DNA of 19,636 nucleotides from an uncultured Clostridia bacterium (lineage in GTDB: Bacteria > Bacillota > Clostridia > Lachnospirales > CAG-274): NCBI GenBank assembly GCA_947629215.1, contig CANRCU010000009.1, positions 1-19,636 of the forward strand, written 5' to 3'. The notes under the pieces are model-generated. The model saw only the letters and a program-made list of their open reading frames with translations. It was not told the origin of the DNA and ran no database searches. Made by a program: the position numbers and the translations under genes. How positions within the stretch are numbered: the first letter of the stretch is position 1; each line of letters opens with the position of its first letter. Below, piece after piece: positions 8,164 through 14,304 of this stretch.

Positions 8164-8169
8164 TTTTTT
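8128..8169 (-). promoter_or_regulatory. Programmed -1 frameshift site with downstream hairpin
   Basis: In the zero frame the chaperone ends ATA AAA AAC TCA TAG. The heptamer A AAA AAC (8169-8163) fits the X XXY YYZ rule exactly, with the zero-frame stop two codons on. After a -1 slip, reading continues open for 60 codons. A hairpin GGCGAG-(9)-CTCGCC (8148-8128) starts 14 bases after the heptamer and could stimulate slippage, although that spacer is longer than the usual 5-9. The hairpin is followed by six T, so partial transcription termination is also possible. Confidence 0.75.
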
Positions 8170-8549
8170 ATTTTTTCATCCGCATCATCTTCGTCCTCAT
8201 CAAAAAAGTTCAGAACCTTAACACCTATCTCGGCAATTTCGTCTGTGTCAAAAATAGCTTTCACCGTATCGTATGGATAGTCAACTTCGATGCTTTTCTG
8301 CAGTTCCTTTGAACGAAGCATAGCACAGTTATCATATATCAGCTTTTCATAAGCCTTCATCATTTCGACATAGCTGCCTTCTTTGGTCTTGTCGGCAAAC
8401 TCGATCTTCTGTGAGTCGCTCGGATTTGTGACCGTAATATACGCATCAAGGCTTTTCACATATATTTCCTTGCTTGCATTTTTCTTTCCGTCCTTTTCAA
8501 GTTTCTTCTGTATCAGCTGTTCCAGCGATACTTTCTTCATTTCTGCCAT
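8157..8549 (-). CDS. XkdN-like tail assembly chaperone (G-like, zero frame)
   Basis: A 130-residue XkdN-type chaperone. It shows the family opening MKKVSLEQLIQKKLEKDGKK, then KEIYVKSLDAYITVTNPSDS, a helical middle with NCAMLRSKELQKSIEVDYPY, and an EIAEIGVKVLNFF helix before an acidic end. These proteins bind the tape measure during tail assembly. GGAGG directly abuts an ATG at 8555, too close for use; the ATG at 8549 has a six-base spacer and is preferred. The gene overlaps the head closure gene by about 50 bases. Most copies would stop at 8157; a minority would shift into the -1 frame. Its place upstream of the neck genes is unusual. Confidence 0.85.
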   Translation of the reverse strand: MAEMKKVSLEQLIQKKLEKDGKKNASKEIYVKSLDAYITVTNPSDSQKIEFADKTKEGSYVEMMKAYEKLIYDNCAMLRSKELQKSIEVDYPYDTVKAIFDTDEIAEIGVKVLNFFDEDEDDADEKIKNS

Positions 8550-8895
8550 AGTCATCCTCCGTTTCTAAAACTAATTTACAATGATATTCAGTCAGGTCAT
8601 TCCGCTTGTAATGCGGCATAAAATAAAGAACCTCGTAACGCTGTCCTTTAAACATAAAGTACATATCGTTTCTCGGTTCTTTTATTGCACCCATACGGGT
8701 AGTTATTTTATGTGTGACTGCGGCCTGCACCGACTTGCCGGGAAGAATATTTTCGCGCCCCGATGACGGAACGATCTCCGCCCATACAGAACACAGCTTT
8801 GCATAATCGTAGGACTGCTCCCCGAATTCCGTTTCGGCATCCGCTTTGGCGTAAACATCTATCCTGTGCCGCAGCCGTTCAAGTGTATTTTTCAT
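8497..8895 (-). CDS. Phage head closure protein (gp16-like)
   Basis: A 132-residue head closure or head-tail joining protein. Family pattern: RLRHRIDVYAKADAETEFGE at the N-terminus, VWAEIVPSSGRE, VTHKITTRM in the middle, and YFMFKGQRYEVLYFMPHYKR followed by YHCKLVLE. These strands match SPP1 gp16-type adaptors, which seal the packaged head under the connector. GGGG lies four bases before the ATG. In most relatives it follows the gp6-like connector directly; here the metallopeptidase gene and its terminator have come between the two. The 3' end overlaps the start of the chaperone gene in another frame. Confidence 0.85.
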   Translation of the reverse strand: MKNTLERLRHRIDVYAKADAETEFGEQSYDYAKLCSVWAEIVPSSGRENILPGKSVQAAVTHKITTRMGAIKEPRNDMYFMFKGQRYEVLYFMPHYKRNDLTEYHCKLVLETEDDYGRNEESIAGTADTEET

Positions 8896-8905
8896 ATATC
8901 CCCAT

Positions 8906-8934
8906 TAAAAAAGCGCCTATCGGGTGATAAGCGC
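8906..8934 (-). terminator. Intrinsic terminator after the metallopeptidase gene
   Basis: The minus-strand RNA forms GCGCTTATC-ACCC-GATAGGCGC, nine pairs including one G-U, followed by six T. It stands eight bases after the metallopeptidase stop and before the head closure gene. Since head and tail genes must be transcribed across it, it probably works only partially or is read through late in infection. Confidence 0.8.
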
Positions 8935-8941
8935 AGTAATA

Positions 8942-9454
8942 TTACAATTTAGGTAAATAATTGTAAAACAAACTTTTATTTAATATGTTCCATGATTCTA
9001 CAAAATGTTCAAACGCAAAAGCATCTGCTCTTTTTTCAATCGGTCTATTTCTATATTCCTCTACAGACATATTTTCAATTTCTTTAGATTCTAACCCCTC
9101 AAAATCTTTGTTATATCTTTCGGGATTACTTTTATAATCATAATAGTGTCCTGCTTCATGCAAAACTAAAAAAAGTGCGTATGCTATTTCAGAATACTCA
9201 TAGGAAATTTTATCAATCTGGGGAATACTTTTCATTATACAATCCATGGTTTCCTTATCGGTTGCAAATGCCATTTTATATATAAGTTTTGTCTGATTAT
9301 ACCTAAAAACTATTTTGGCATTTTCAATTTGTCCTTTCATAGGAGTACAACATTTGGACATATAATTTGACTCAGAATCATATTCAACTTCAATGTCTTT
9401 ATAAATCGGCAAACATTGTATAATATTTTTTATTTCTGTAGAAAACCTACACAT
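8942..9454 (-). CDS. Putative zinc metallopeptidase (HEXXH), accessory moron
   Basis: A 170-residue protein with a clear zinc motif HEAGH at residues 99-103 inside a hydrophobic helix (YALFLVLHEAGHYYDY). Residues 139-150 (IEKRADAFAFEH) contain a likely third zinc ligand, Glu140, in the E-x-x-A-x-x-F-A pattern seen in ImmA/IrrE-like peptidases. There is no helix-turn-helix and no signal peptide, so it probably acts in the cytoplasm; the substrate is unknown. ATG at 9454 is ten bases from GAGAAGG; a GTG at 9463 is too close. The gene is richer in A+T than its head-gene neighbours and has its own consensus promoter and terminator, so it looks like a separately expressed insertion. A virion morphogenesis role is less likely. 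Confidence 0.75.
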   Translation of the reverse strand: MCRFSTEIKNIIQCLPIYKDIEVEYDSESNYMSKCCTPMKGQIENAKIVFRYNQTKLIYKMAFATDKETMDCIMKSIPQIDKISYEYSEIAYALFLVLHEAGHYYDYKSNPERYNKDFEGLESKEIENMSVEEYRNRPIEKRADAFAFEHFVESWNILNKSLFYNYLPKL

Positions 9455-9486
9455 AACATACACACCTTCTCAAATTTTATATATTG

Positions 9487-9515
9487 ATTATACCACATAT
9501 TACAAAATAGGTCAA
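9487..9515 (-). promoter_or_regulatory. Sigma-70-type promoter of the metallopeptidase gene
   Basis: On the minus strand TTGACC (9515-9510) and TATAAT (9492-9487) are separated by 17 bases, close to the vegetative consensus. The -35 box overlaps the stop codon of the connector gene. Transcription would start near 9480, about 25 bases before the ATG. Such a promoter inside a late head operon implies expression independent of the late programme, perhaps in the lysogen. Confidence 0.8.
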
Positions 9516-9787
9516 AACATATTTACACTCTCACGCAGACCAAACAGTAGGGAACGGAGGGTAAGCTGAAGGTCGTGATGGTCGGCATCCTCACGATGCT
9601 CATAGAGGTAGCCAAGTGTATATAACACAGCCACACGGCTTATACTCTCGTTTTCAAAGATGTTCTCCTCACACCTTGAAATATCCCTGCAAAGCTGTAT
9701 TGCAGAGTTCAGCATCGTTTCTATAAGGCTGTCGTCCGCATCTGTGTCTATACGCAGATAGTTTTTTGCATCTTCAAGCGTTACCAT
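9512..9787 (-). CDS. Head-tail connector (HK97 gp6-like)
   Basis: A 91-residue helical protein of the gp6/DNA-packaging connector family that forms a ring under the portal. It begins MVTLEDAKNYLRIDTDADDS, the typical start, then LIETMLNSAIQLCRDIS and a C-terminal helix LTLRSLLFGLRESVN. A GGAAA site precedes the ATG. It follows the capsid gene by about 20 bases, as in other HK97-type phages. The promoter of the metallopeptidase gene overlaps its final codon. Confidence 0.85.
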   Translation of the reverse strand: MVTLEDAKNYLRIDTDADDSLIETMLNSAIQLCRDISRCEENIFENESISRVAVLYTLGYLYEHREDADHHDLQLTLRSLLFGLRESVNMF

Positions 9788-9810
9788 AGTCTCTGTTTCC
9801 TTTCACAATT

Positions 9811-10992
9811 TTATGATTTAGCTTTTGCCGTCGTGCCGACCTTCAAAATCTGTACCGCTTCGGGCAGAACGAGCTTGCCGTCAACACGCTCTTTCGCAAC
9901 AAACCCGACCATATCGTTTCCAGCGAAAAGTTCTGTAAGTTTCTTGAATGCCCTTGAACCTCTGTCACCGATATTATAATAGCTGAAATCACCGAATGCG
10001 ACCTTATCGGCAGGTGCAAAGGCAGATGTATATACCTTGTAGCCAAGAATGCGGTCGGGTTCTTTGTCTTGATAATCGGGCTGCCAAATGTATGCGCCCG
10101 TGCTGTCCTTAAGCGTTCTGACCGCCGCCAAAGTATTATCATTCATAATAAATACAGCGTTTTTCCTGTACGGACGCTTGAGTGCATACACAAGGCTTAT
10201 AAAATCATCACCGTTAAGCGCCGTACTGTTTACGGATACAGTACCGCCGCCCGTTGCCGCAAAAATACCGAGAGGTTTGCCCTTGCCGTCACCGTTGAGG
10301 AACGCATCTTCTTCGGCATTGGCGAGTGCCTTGCCGAACTGTGTGATTATGTAGTTTTCAAGATTGAAAGCGTTGTCATACAGAAGTTCCTCGGTCACTT
10401 TGATTGCAACATGAAGTTTGTATGCGTCAAGAATTATCTGTGCGAATGTCGCATCGCCGAAAGTGAGTGATTCGCCTTCCTCGATCCATGCAGCCGCAGG
10501 CTTTGTTGCCGCAATATTTATCTTGTGTTCGCCGCTTGTGGTTATCTTTGTAGCAAGGTTACGGATGATATTTTCTTCTTCCAAAACCTCAATAAGTCTG
10601 TCATCGTACTCATCGGGAACGAGGTAGCCGCCGTCACCGTCCACACCTTCCTGAAGCACATTGCTGATATTGGCAAAGTTTGAACGGAGTGCACCGAGCA
10701 TTGCCGCCTTGTATTCATCGGTAGCACGGAAAGAAGAAGGCTCGTCCTTCGGCTTTACAATAGGCGAAAGAATAGGTGTGTTCACAGGCTTGTCGAGTTC
10801 CTTTTTCATTGATTCCTCACGCTGCAAACGCTGTATTTCTCTGCTCATATCCTCTATATCCTTTTCCATTTTCTGATATGCCGCAAAATCATCGTCATTC
10901 AGAACGCCGTTTTCGTTCTTGTGTGAATCGGCAAACTTGATAGCCGCATCAACGGCAGTTTTTCTTTTCTCGATCATTTCCATAAGTTTCAT
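9811..10992 (-). CDS. HK97-fold major capsid protein
   Basis: A 393-residue major capsid precursor. Residues 1-68 form a charged coiled coil (MKLMEMIEKRKTAVDAAIKF to REIQRLQREESMKKELD), the delta or scaffolding domain normally removed by the prohead protease, followed by a proline-rich linker (about 69-86). The mature part starts near 88 and shows GGYLVPDEYDDRLIEVLEE, AAWIEEGESLTFGDATFAQI, NAEEDAFLNGDGKGKPLGIF and a DYQDKEPDRILGYKVY region, all standard for HK97 capsids. GGAGGA lies eight bases before the ATG. It directly follows the protease gene. The cleavage point is inferred. Confidence 0.95.
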   Translation of the reverse strand: MKLMEMIEKRKTAVDAAIKFADSHKNENGVLNDDDFAAYQKMEKDIEDMSREIQRLQREESMKKELDKPVNTPILSPIVKPKDEPSSFRATDEYKAAMLGALRSNFANISNVLQEGVDGDGGYLVPDEYDDRLIEVLEEENIIRNLATKITTSGEHKINIAATKPAAAWIEEGESLTFGDATFAQIILDAYKLHVAIKVTEELLYDNAFNLENYIITQFGKALANAEEDAFLNGDGKGKPLGIFAATGGGTVSVNSTALNGDDFISLVYALKRPYRKNAVFIMNDNTLAAVRTLKDSTGAYIWQPDYQDKEPDRILGYKVYTSAFAPADKVAFGDFSYYNIGDRGSRAFKKLTELFAGNDMVGFVAKERVDGKLVLPEAVQILKVGTTAKAKS

Positions 10993-11006
10993 AAAGTAAC
11001 TCCTCC

Positions 11007-11771
11007 TTAAATGTGTTTTTTGATATTGTTAAGGTGTTTTATAATATCCTCTGCGGAATGTTCTGCCGCCTGTTGTGTATCTGCCGAATGCTCCGGCAGT
11101 TCTATTTTCGGAAGTTCAGACTGAATAGGCTTGCCGTATTTTGCAGTCAGCTTATTGATAAGCACGTTGTTTACTGCTTTACGGGAAAACATAACATTTT
11201 CGGGCTGCTGTTCGTTACAGTAGGTGTCTATCATGCCATCGGCAAAACCAAGTTCAAGAGCCTTGTTCGCATTCATCCACGTTTCGGAATCCATAAGGTG
11301 CGACAGTTTTGCCCTTGACTGTCCCGTTTTAAGAACATAAGCGTTTATAATACTTTCCTTGACCTCATTGAGCATATCTATTGCCCTCTGCATTTCAATG
11401 TGGTCACCAAATGCGATGGTCGCGGGATTATGTATCATAAGCATGGACACAGGGGACATCAAAACCGTATCTCCTGCCATAGCAATGACCGATGCTGCGG
11501 ATGCCGCAATGCCGCCTATTTTTACGGTTATCTTTCCGGAATAATCTTTCAGCATATTGTAAATTTGCGCGGCCGCAAAACAATCTCCGCCCGGAGAGTT
11601 TATCCAAAGCGTTATATTTCCTTCACCGGAGTTCAGTTCGTTCTTAAATAACTGCGGTGTGATGTCATCATCAAACCACGATTCCTCGGCTATAGTTCCG
11701 TTAAGGAAAAGGGTACGTTCCGGTAACCCCTCAGCTTCGTTTTTTGGTTTCCATTTCCAAAATTTATTCAT
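11007..11771 (-). CDS. ClpP-like prohead maturation protease
   Basis: A 254-residue serine protease of the S14/ClpP-like head protease family, which trims the capsid delta domain. The fold signatures are LWINSPGGDCFAAAQIYNML (residues 55-74), GGIAASAASVIAMAG with likely nucleophile Ser91, MLMIHNPA with His114, and HLMDSETWMNANKALELG with Asp161 as the third member. The C-terminus is hydrophilic and helical. AGGAGG lies 11 bases before ATG 11771 and only two before ATG 11780, so the former is preferred; the difference is three residues. It overlaps the portal stop by eight bases, suggesting coupled translation. Confidence 0.92.
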   Translation of the reverse strand: MNKFWKWKPKNEAEGLPERTLFLNGTIAEESWFDDDITPQLFKNELNSGEGNITLWINSPGGDCFAAAQIYNMLKDYSGKITVKIGGIAASAASVIAMAGDTVLMSPVSMLMIHNPATIAFGDHIEMQRAIDMLNEVKESIINAYVLKTGQSRAKLSHLMDSETWMNANKALELGFADGMIDTYCNEQQPENVMFSRKAVNNVLINKLTAKYGKPIQSELPKIELPEHSADTQQAAEHSAEDIIKHLNNIKKHI

Positions 11772-13020
11772 CTTTTTCATCGCCTCCTGTTGTTTCATAG
11801 GCAGCACCTGCGTCTTGTAGCTTCATCATATTTCCGTTTATAAGATACAGATCACCGCCATCTTCCTTTGGTATCAAATCAAGATTTTCAAGTGTGCGTA
11901 TGTCGTTAGCAGACATCCAGCCGTTCTGCCTTGCGGTGGCATAGCCGTTCATTCGGCTCTGGTAATCGCCACGCAGAAGCCCGTCCACGTTAAACTTGAT
12001 AAAATAATCTTTTTTCTCGTCTATATTGAGCAAGGCGCGTTCCATAGACTGCTCCCATCTCGTTACCCACGGGTCGAGTGTGTATTTTACAAACTCAAGC
12101 GACTGCTGCTCAATATTGGAAAAGCTCGACTTTTCGAGGTCTCCGACCATATGCGGTGGGATACGGAAAATTCGAGCTATCTCGTCTATCTGAAATTTGC
12201 GTGTTTCCAAAAATTGAGCCTCATTCGGGGAAATCGAAATCGGTGCATATTTCATACCTTCTTCAAGCACAGCTATTCGGCTTGAATTGTGTGAGCCGCC
12301 GAAAGTCTGCATCCAGCTTTCACGAACCTTTGAGGGGTCTTTTAATGTGCCGGGGTGTTCCAACACACCGCTTGGAGCTGCGCTGTTTGCGAAAAATTTA
12401 GCCCCGTATTCCTCGCAGGCGATCGCCATGCCTATTGCATTCTTTGCCATTGCTATCGGGGAATAACCGACCAATCCGTCAAAACCAAGTCCCGGAACGT
12501 GAAGAACCTCGGAAAGCGGCAGCCGCACCGTACTGTCTTTGAATGTTTTTGCATCATCATTGCTTACACGATACTCATAGTAAATTTCACCCTTATCATC
12601 TCTGTTCACGGTCATTCGGTCGGGCATCAATGGGTAGATAGCAACTATCTCACCTTTACCGTTGCGGATTATCTGTGCGTAAGCATTGCCCCACAGCAAA
12701 AGGTGTGTCATAAGCGTTTCACGAAAATTGAACGAGGTCATTTCCGAGTTCGGCTCATTATGTAAAAGGAAATACAGCGGATGGTTGATAGCCCGAATCT
12801 TGCTGTCGTTTTCGCCGTAGCAGTAAAGGTGCAAAGGTAAACTTGCAATAGCTTCCGAAAGAATACGGACACAGCAATAAACCGCCGTCATCTGCATTGA
12901 GGTTTTCTCATTCACACGCTTTCCGCTTGTGCTTGTTCCTATGAAAAAGCTGTATGCGCTGCCGCTTGTTCTGTTTTCGGGTTTATCCCTTGAACGAAAT
13001 AAACCGTTTAATATTCCCAT
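11764..13020 (-). CDS. Phage portal protein (HK97 family)
   Basis: A 418-residue portal of the HK97 gp3 type, the dodecameric channel for DNA entry and exit. Signatures include MQMTAVYCCVRILSEAIASL, HPLYFLLHNEPNSEMTSFNF, LLLWGNAYAQIIRNGKGEIV, LHVPGLGFDGLVGYSPIAMA, and a C-terminal half with FRIPPHMVGDLEKSSFSNIE and RALLNIDEKKDYFIKFNVDG. The reading frame is open up to 13200, but the ATG at 13020 has GGGGGA just upstream and the extra stretch crosses a terminator and another gene, so the short form is right. In the usual order it follows the terminase; here about 1.8 kb of accessory DNA intervenes. Confidence 0.95.
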   Translation of the reverse strand: MGILNGLFRSRDKPENRTSGSAYSFFIGTSTSGKRVNEKTSMQMTAVYCCVRILSEAIASLPLHLYCYGENDSKIRAINHPLYFLLHNEPNSEMTSFNFRETLMTHLLLWGNAYAQIIRNGKGEIVAIYPLMPDRMTVNRDDKGEIYYEYRVSNDDAKTFKDSTVRLPLSEVLHVPGLGFDGLVGYSPIAMAKNAIGMAIACEEYGAKFFANSAAPSGVLEHPGTLKDPSKVRESWMQTFGGSHNSSRIAVLEEGMKYAPISISPNEAQFLETRKFQIDEIARIFRIPPHMVGDLEKSSFSNIEQQSLEFVKYTLDPWVTRWEQSMERALLNIDEKKDYFIKFNVDGLLRGDYQSRMNGYATARQNGWMSANDIRTLENLDLIPKEDGGDLYLINGNMMKLQDAGAAYETTGGDEKDE

Positions 13021-13049
13021 ATAAAAATCCCCCTTCCGAAAATAGGTAC

Positions 13050-13071
13050 AAAAAAAGCACCCGAAGGTGCT
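13050..13071 (-). terminator. Intrinsic terminator before the portal gene
   Basis: Minus-strand RNA AGCACC-TTCG-GGTGCT followed by seven T. It lies eight bases after the stop of the small gene at 13079 and 30 bases before the portal start, so that gene forms its own unit while late transcription has to pass through. The UUCG loop makes it stable. Confidence 0.85.
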
Positions 13072-13078
13072 AAAAAAT

Positions 13079-13264
13079 TTATTTGCTGTTTTTTCCTGCC
13101 TCGTAAGCGGCAAGCATGGCTTTTTTGAATTCCCAAATCGAAACCTCGAAGAAGTCAAGTTCGTCCGACCACTTTTGCTCCAGATCTCCGCGTCCCTCAA
13201 GCGCCATGATGCCGTTTAATGCTATCTCCGTTACTGCCTTTAATGCCTTATTCTGCTTTGTCAT
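13079..13264 (-). CDS. Small conserved protein, DUF6900-like
   Basis: A 61-residue protein with ALKAVTEIALNGIMALEGRG, then SDELDFFEVSIWEFKKAMLA and AYEAGKNSK. The D-F-x-x-V-S-x-W-x-x-K-x-A-x-x-A-A-Y-E-A-G ending is the pattern I associate with DUF6900, small proteins of phages and mobile elements with unknown function; the family name is from memory. AGGAGG lies nine bases before the ATG. The gene has a repeated leader in front, including the covarying hairpin, and a strong terminator behind. It overlaps an upstream extension of the portal frame, which is not real. Confidence 0.7.
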   Translation of the reverse strand: MTKQNKALKAVTEIALNGIMALEGRGDLEQKWSDELDFFEVSIWEFKKAMLAAYEAGKNSK

Positions 13265-13281
13265 TTCTATGTACCTCCTGT

Positions 13282-13314
13282 CTAAAAATCAGACCCGTAG
13301 GGGCGCATTTTTAG
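13282..13314 (-). promoter_or_regulatory. 5' leader hairpin (copy 2 of the two-copy RNA element)
   Basis: Same plan as 2441-2475: outer stem CTAAAAAT with ATTTTTAG, internal loop GCGC against TCTG, inner stem CCC with GGG, loop TAC. Relative to copy 1 the outer stem shows a G-C to A-U change on both sides and the inner stem is entirely re-paired, while GCGC is kept. Upstream AATAAGGAACT and downstream AGGAGG also match copy 1. It ends four bases before the ribosome binding site of the small gene at 13264. The leader ORF stops on its last base. Confidence 0.6.
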
Positions 13315-13353
13315 TTCCTTATTTTGTGGGCTGTTCCCTTGTTGTAGGTACAT
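13282..13353 (-). CDS. Leader ORF E (23 codons) before the DUF6900-like gene
   Basis: Reading begins MYLQQGNSPQNKELK, sharing M-Y and the G-N core with the other leaders. Unlike leaders A-C it does not overlap the next gene; it runs through the hairpin and stops on its last base, 17 bases before the ATG. Ribosomes translating it would open the hairpin, a possible control device. The ribosome site is weaker (CAGAGTTAAT before ATG). Expression is unproven. Confidence 0.4.
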   Translation of the reverse strand: MYLQQGNSPQNKELKMRPYGSDF

Positions 13354-13412
13354 ATTAACTCTGCGTCGGATATATAGCAAGTCAATTTGAAGATATATAC
13401 TACACAAATATT
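13331..13412 (-). repeat. Intergenic 5' element, copy E
   Basis: The most diverged of five copies. It keeps the minus-strand core TATTTGTGTAGTATAT and a GCAGAGTTAATATGTAC end, with a different middle (TTGACTTGCTATATAT). The conserved TAGTAT could be a -10 box placed about 50 bases before the leader ATG. Confidence 0.65.
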
Positions 13413-13441
13413 TTGAAGCAAACTGTGTAAATCACCAACAA

Positions 13442-13462
13442 GAAAAAGCCCCGAAGGGCTGT
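13442..13462 (-). terminator. Intrinsic terminator after the gene at 13468
   Basis: Minus-strand AGCCC-TTCG-GGGCT followed by TTTTC, immediately downstream of the stop of the 126-residue protein and upstream of intergenic copy E. It separates the two small genes into individual units. Confidence 0.75.
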
Positions 13463-13467
13463 CCTTA

Positions 13468-13848
13468 TCAAAGGCTGAACCTTATTGCTTGAATTTCTTT
13501 CGTTCCGCCAAGAAAATCCTCTTCGGTTATCTTACAAAGACCTTCGAGCTTGCAGCCCTCGGCTTCAAAGCCGTGCAGATTTCCCATCAAGCCTGTGCTG
13601 TGGTCGGTGGTCACAAGGTTTTTAATGCCTGCCTTGCGAAGTGTGTCTATAAAATCCGGTATGTCCTTTTCCCATAATCCGCTGCCCACCAAAATTTCGT
13701 CCTCAACCTTGCTGCCGCCGTAGAAGTAGCTTCTTGCCGCTTCGGTCTGTCCTGCGGTGTAAGGGTGTTCGGGTCTTCCCCCGTTCGCCTTTGCTTCTTC
13801 GTAAGCCTTAAGGTTGTTCCACATTTCTTCAAAAAATTTGTTTTTCAT
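13468..13848 (-). CDS. Conserved hypothetical accessory protein (126 aa)
   Basis: A soluble 126-residue protein: a helical N-terminus (MKNKFFEEMWNNLKAYEEAK), a middle with GSGLWEKDIPDFIDTLRKAG, then NLVTTDHSTGLMGNLHGFEA and a C-terminal CKLEGLCKITEEDFLGGTKE. The pattern of a helix predicting F-I-D-T-L-R-x-A-G-I followed by S-T-x-L-M-x-N-L-H-G-F is shared by small accessory proteins of Clostridia phages and conjugative elements (possibly DUF7698, from memory), with no known function. GGAGG lies eight bases upstream of the ATG. Its 5' region holds copy D of the intergenic element with a palindrome-rich insertion that breaks the leader ORF. Confidence 0.7.
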   Translation of the reverse strand: MKNKFFEEMWNNLKAYEEAKANGGRPEHPYTAGQTEAARSYFYGGSKVEDEILVGSGLWEKDIPDFIDTLRKAGIKNLVTTDHSTGLMGNLHGFEAEGCKLEGLCKITEEDFLGGTKEIQAIRFSL

Positions 13849-13880
13849 AATCGTATCCTCCGAAAAATTTATTTTGTGGG

Positions 13881-14022
13881 GTGTTCCCCTCGTTGTCAGA
13901 ACTTTTGCTTCGCAAAAGCCGCCTGCGGCGGGCGGATTTATCTTTCCGCTTCAACTGTGTACATATTAACTCTGAAGGGCATAATTATCAAGCAAATTTG
14001 AAGAAATATAATACACAAATAT
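13881..14022 (-). repeat. Intergenic 5' element, copy D (interrupted)
   Basis: Carries the conserved TATTTGTGTATTATAT and CAGAGTTAATATGTACAC blocks, but about 61 extra bases (roughly 13897-13957) separate the leader start from the GGGGAACACCCC block. The leader ORF (13964-13938) is cut to eight codons, MYTVEAER, then stop. In the other copies these blocks are continuous. Confidence 0.65.
13897..13957. repeat. Palindrome-rich insertion in copy D
   Basis: About 61 bases absent from the four other copies of the element. It contains CTTTTGC-TTC-GCAAAAG and a GC-rich palindrome CCGCC-TGCGGC-GGGCGG, the look of a small REP-like or miniature mobile sequence. No clear target duplication is visible. 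Confidence 0.5.
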
Positions 14023-14094
14023 CCGCAGAAATATGCGGCTTTGAATGTGTATAATATCAAGAGCAACATATTTTGAAAATTCCTTTAATTGGCA

Positions 14095-14123
14095 TTGACA
14101 AAATCCGTTTTTTCGCATATAAT
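14095..14123 (+). promoter_or_regulatory. Consensus promoter of the type III toxin-antitoxin locus
   Basis: TTGACA (14095-14100), a 17-base spacer and TATAAT (14118-14123): both boxes are perfect sigma-70/sigma-A consensus. Transcription should begin near 14130, exactly where the first hairpin of the antitoxin RNA starts. It faces the phage late operon. A strong constitutive promoter is expected for an antitoxin RNA that must exceed the toxin. Confidence 0.9.
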
Positions 14124-14129
14124 TAAATT

Positions 14130-14251
14130 GAGTAAAGAATTACTCATTCAAATGTTTGTTGCTACTCGATACGCAACTCAAATAAGATCGAGTTCAAATT
14201 TTCTGTCGCTACTCGATATGCGACTAATTAAAAGATCGAGTTCAAATTTTT
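14130..14251 (+). ncRNA. Type III antitoxin RNA: two tandem pseudoknot repeats
   Basis: Two tandem units of about 46-48 bases, bounded by TTCAAAT at 14147, 14193 and 14241. Unit 1: stem GTTGC/GCAAC (14158-14162, 14172-14176) whose loop holds CTCGAT (14165-14170), complementary to ATCGAG (14187-14192) downstream, an H-type pseudoknot. Unit 2: GTCGC/GCGAC with the same CTCGAT/ATCGAG. The stems differ by a compensated U-A to C-G pair, direct support for the fold. A short hairpin GAGTAA-AGAA-TTACTC (14130-14145) precedes them and may protect the 5' end or be a degenerate unit. In type III systems the toxin itself cuts this transcript into units that bind and silence it. Confidence 0.88.
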
Positions 14252-14289
14252 GGAGTTCCGTTCTTTTAGAATGGAACTCCTTTATTATT
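14252..14289 (+). terminator. Attenuating terminator between antitoxin RNA and toxin
   Basis: A 13-bp stem, GGAGTTCCGTTCT with AGAATGGAACTCC including one G-U pair, a three-base loop, then TTTATTATT. It lies between the repeats and the toxin start. In type III loci this terminator lets most transcripts end after the antitoxin and only a few continue into the toxin. Confidence 0.88.
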
Positions 14290-14304
14290 ATGAGGTACAA
14301 ATAT

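Noticed and set aside
13021..13200. Longer portal protein starting at 13200
   Set aside because: It would read through a strong terminator and an overlapping small gene; GGGGGA stands before ATG 13020 and the portal signature begins there.
13331..13964. Copies D and E as a terminal inverted repeat mobile element
   Set aside because: The ends (TGTGTAGTATATT and AATATGTACACA) are partly complementary in C and D, but not in A and B, so the inverted look is not a conserved feature.
14030..14094. Second plus-strand promoter with TATAAT near 14050
   Set aside because: No acceptable -35 box at the right distance; the perfect promoter at 14095 is sufficient.
14130..14251. CRISPR-like array
   Set aside because: Only two units, no unique spacers of constant length; the pseudoknot pairing and adjacent toxin explain the repeats.
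14089..14304. N-terminal extension of the toxin reading frame
   Set aside because: The open stretch coincides with the promoter, pseudoknot repeats and terminator; a good ribosome site exists only for ATG 14305, where the family start is expected.
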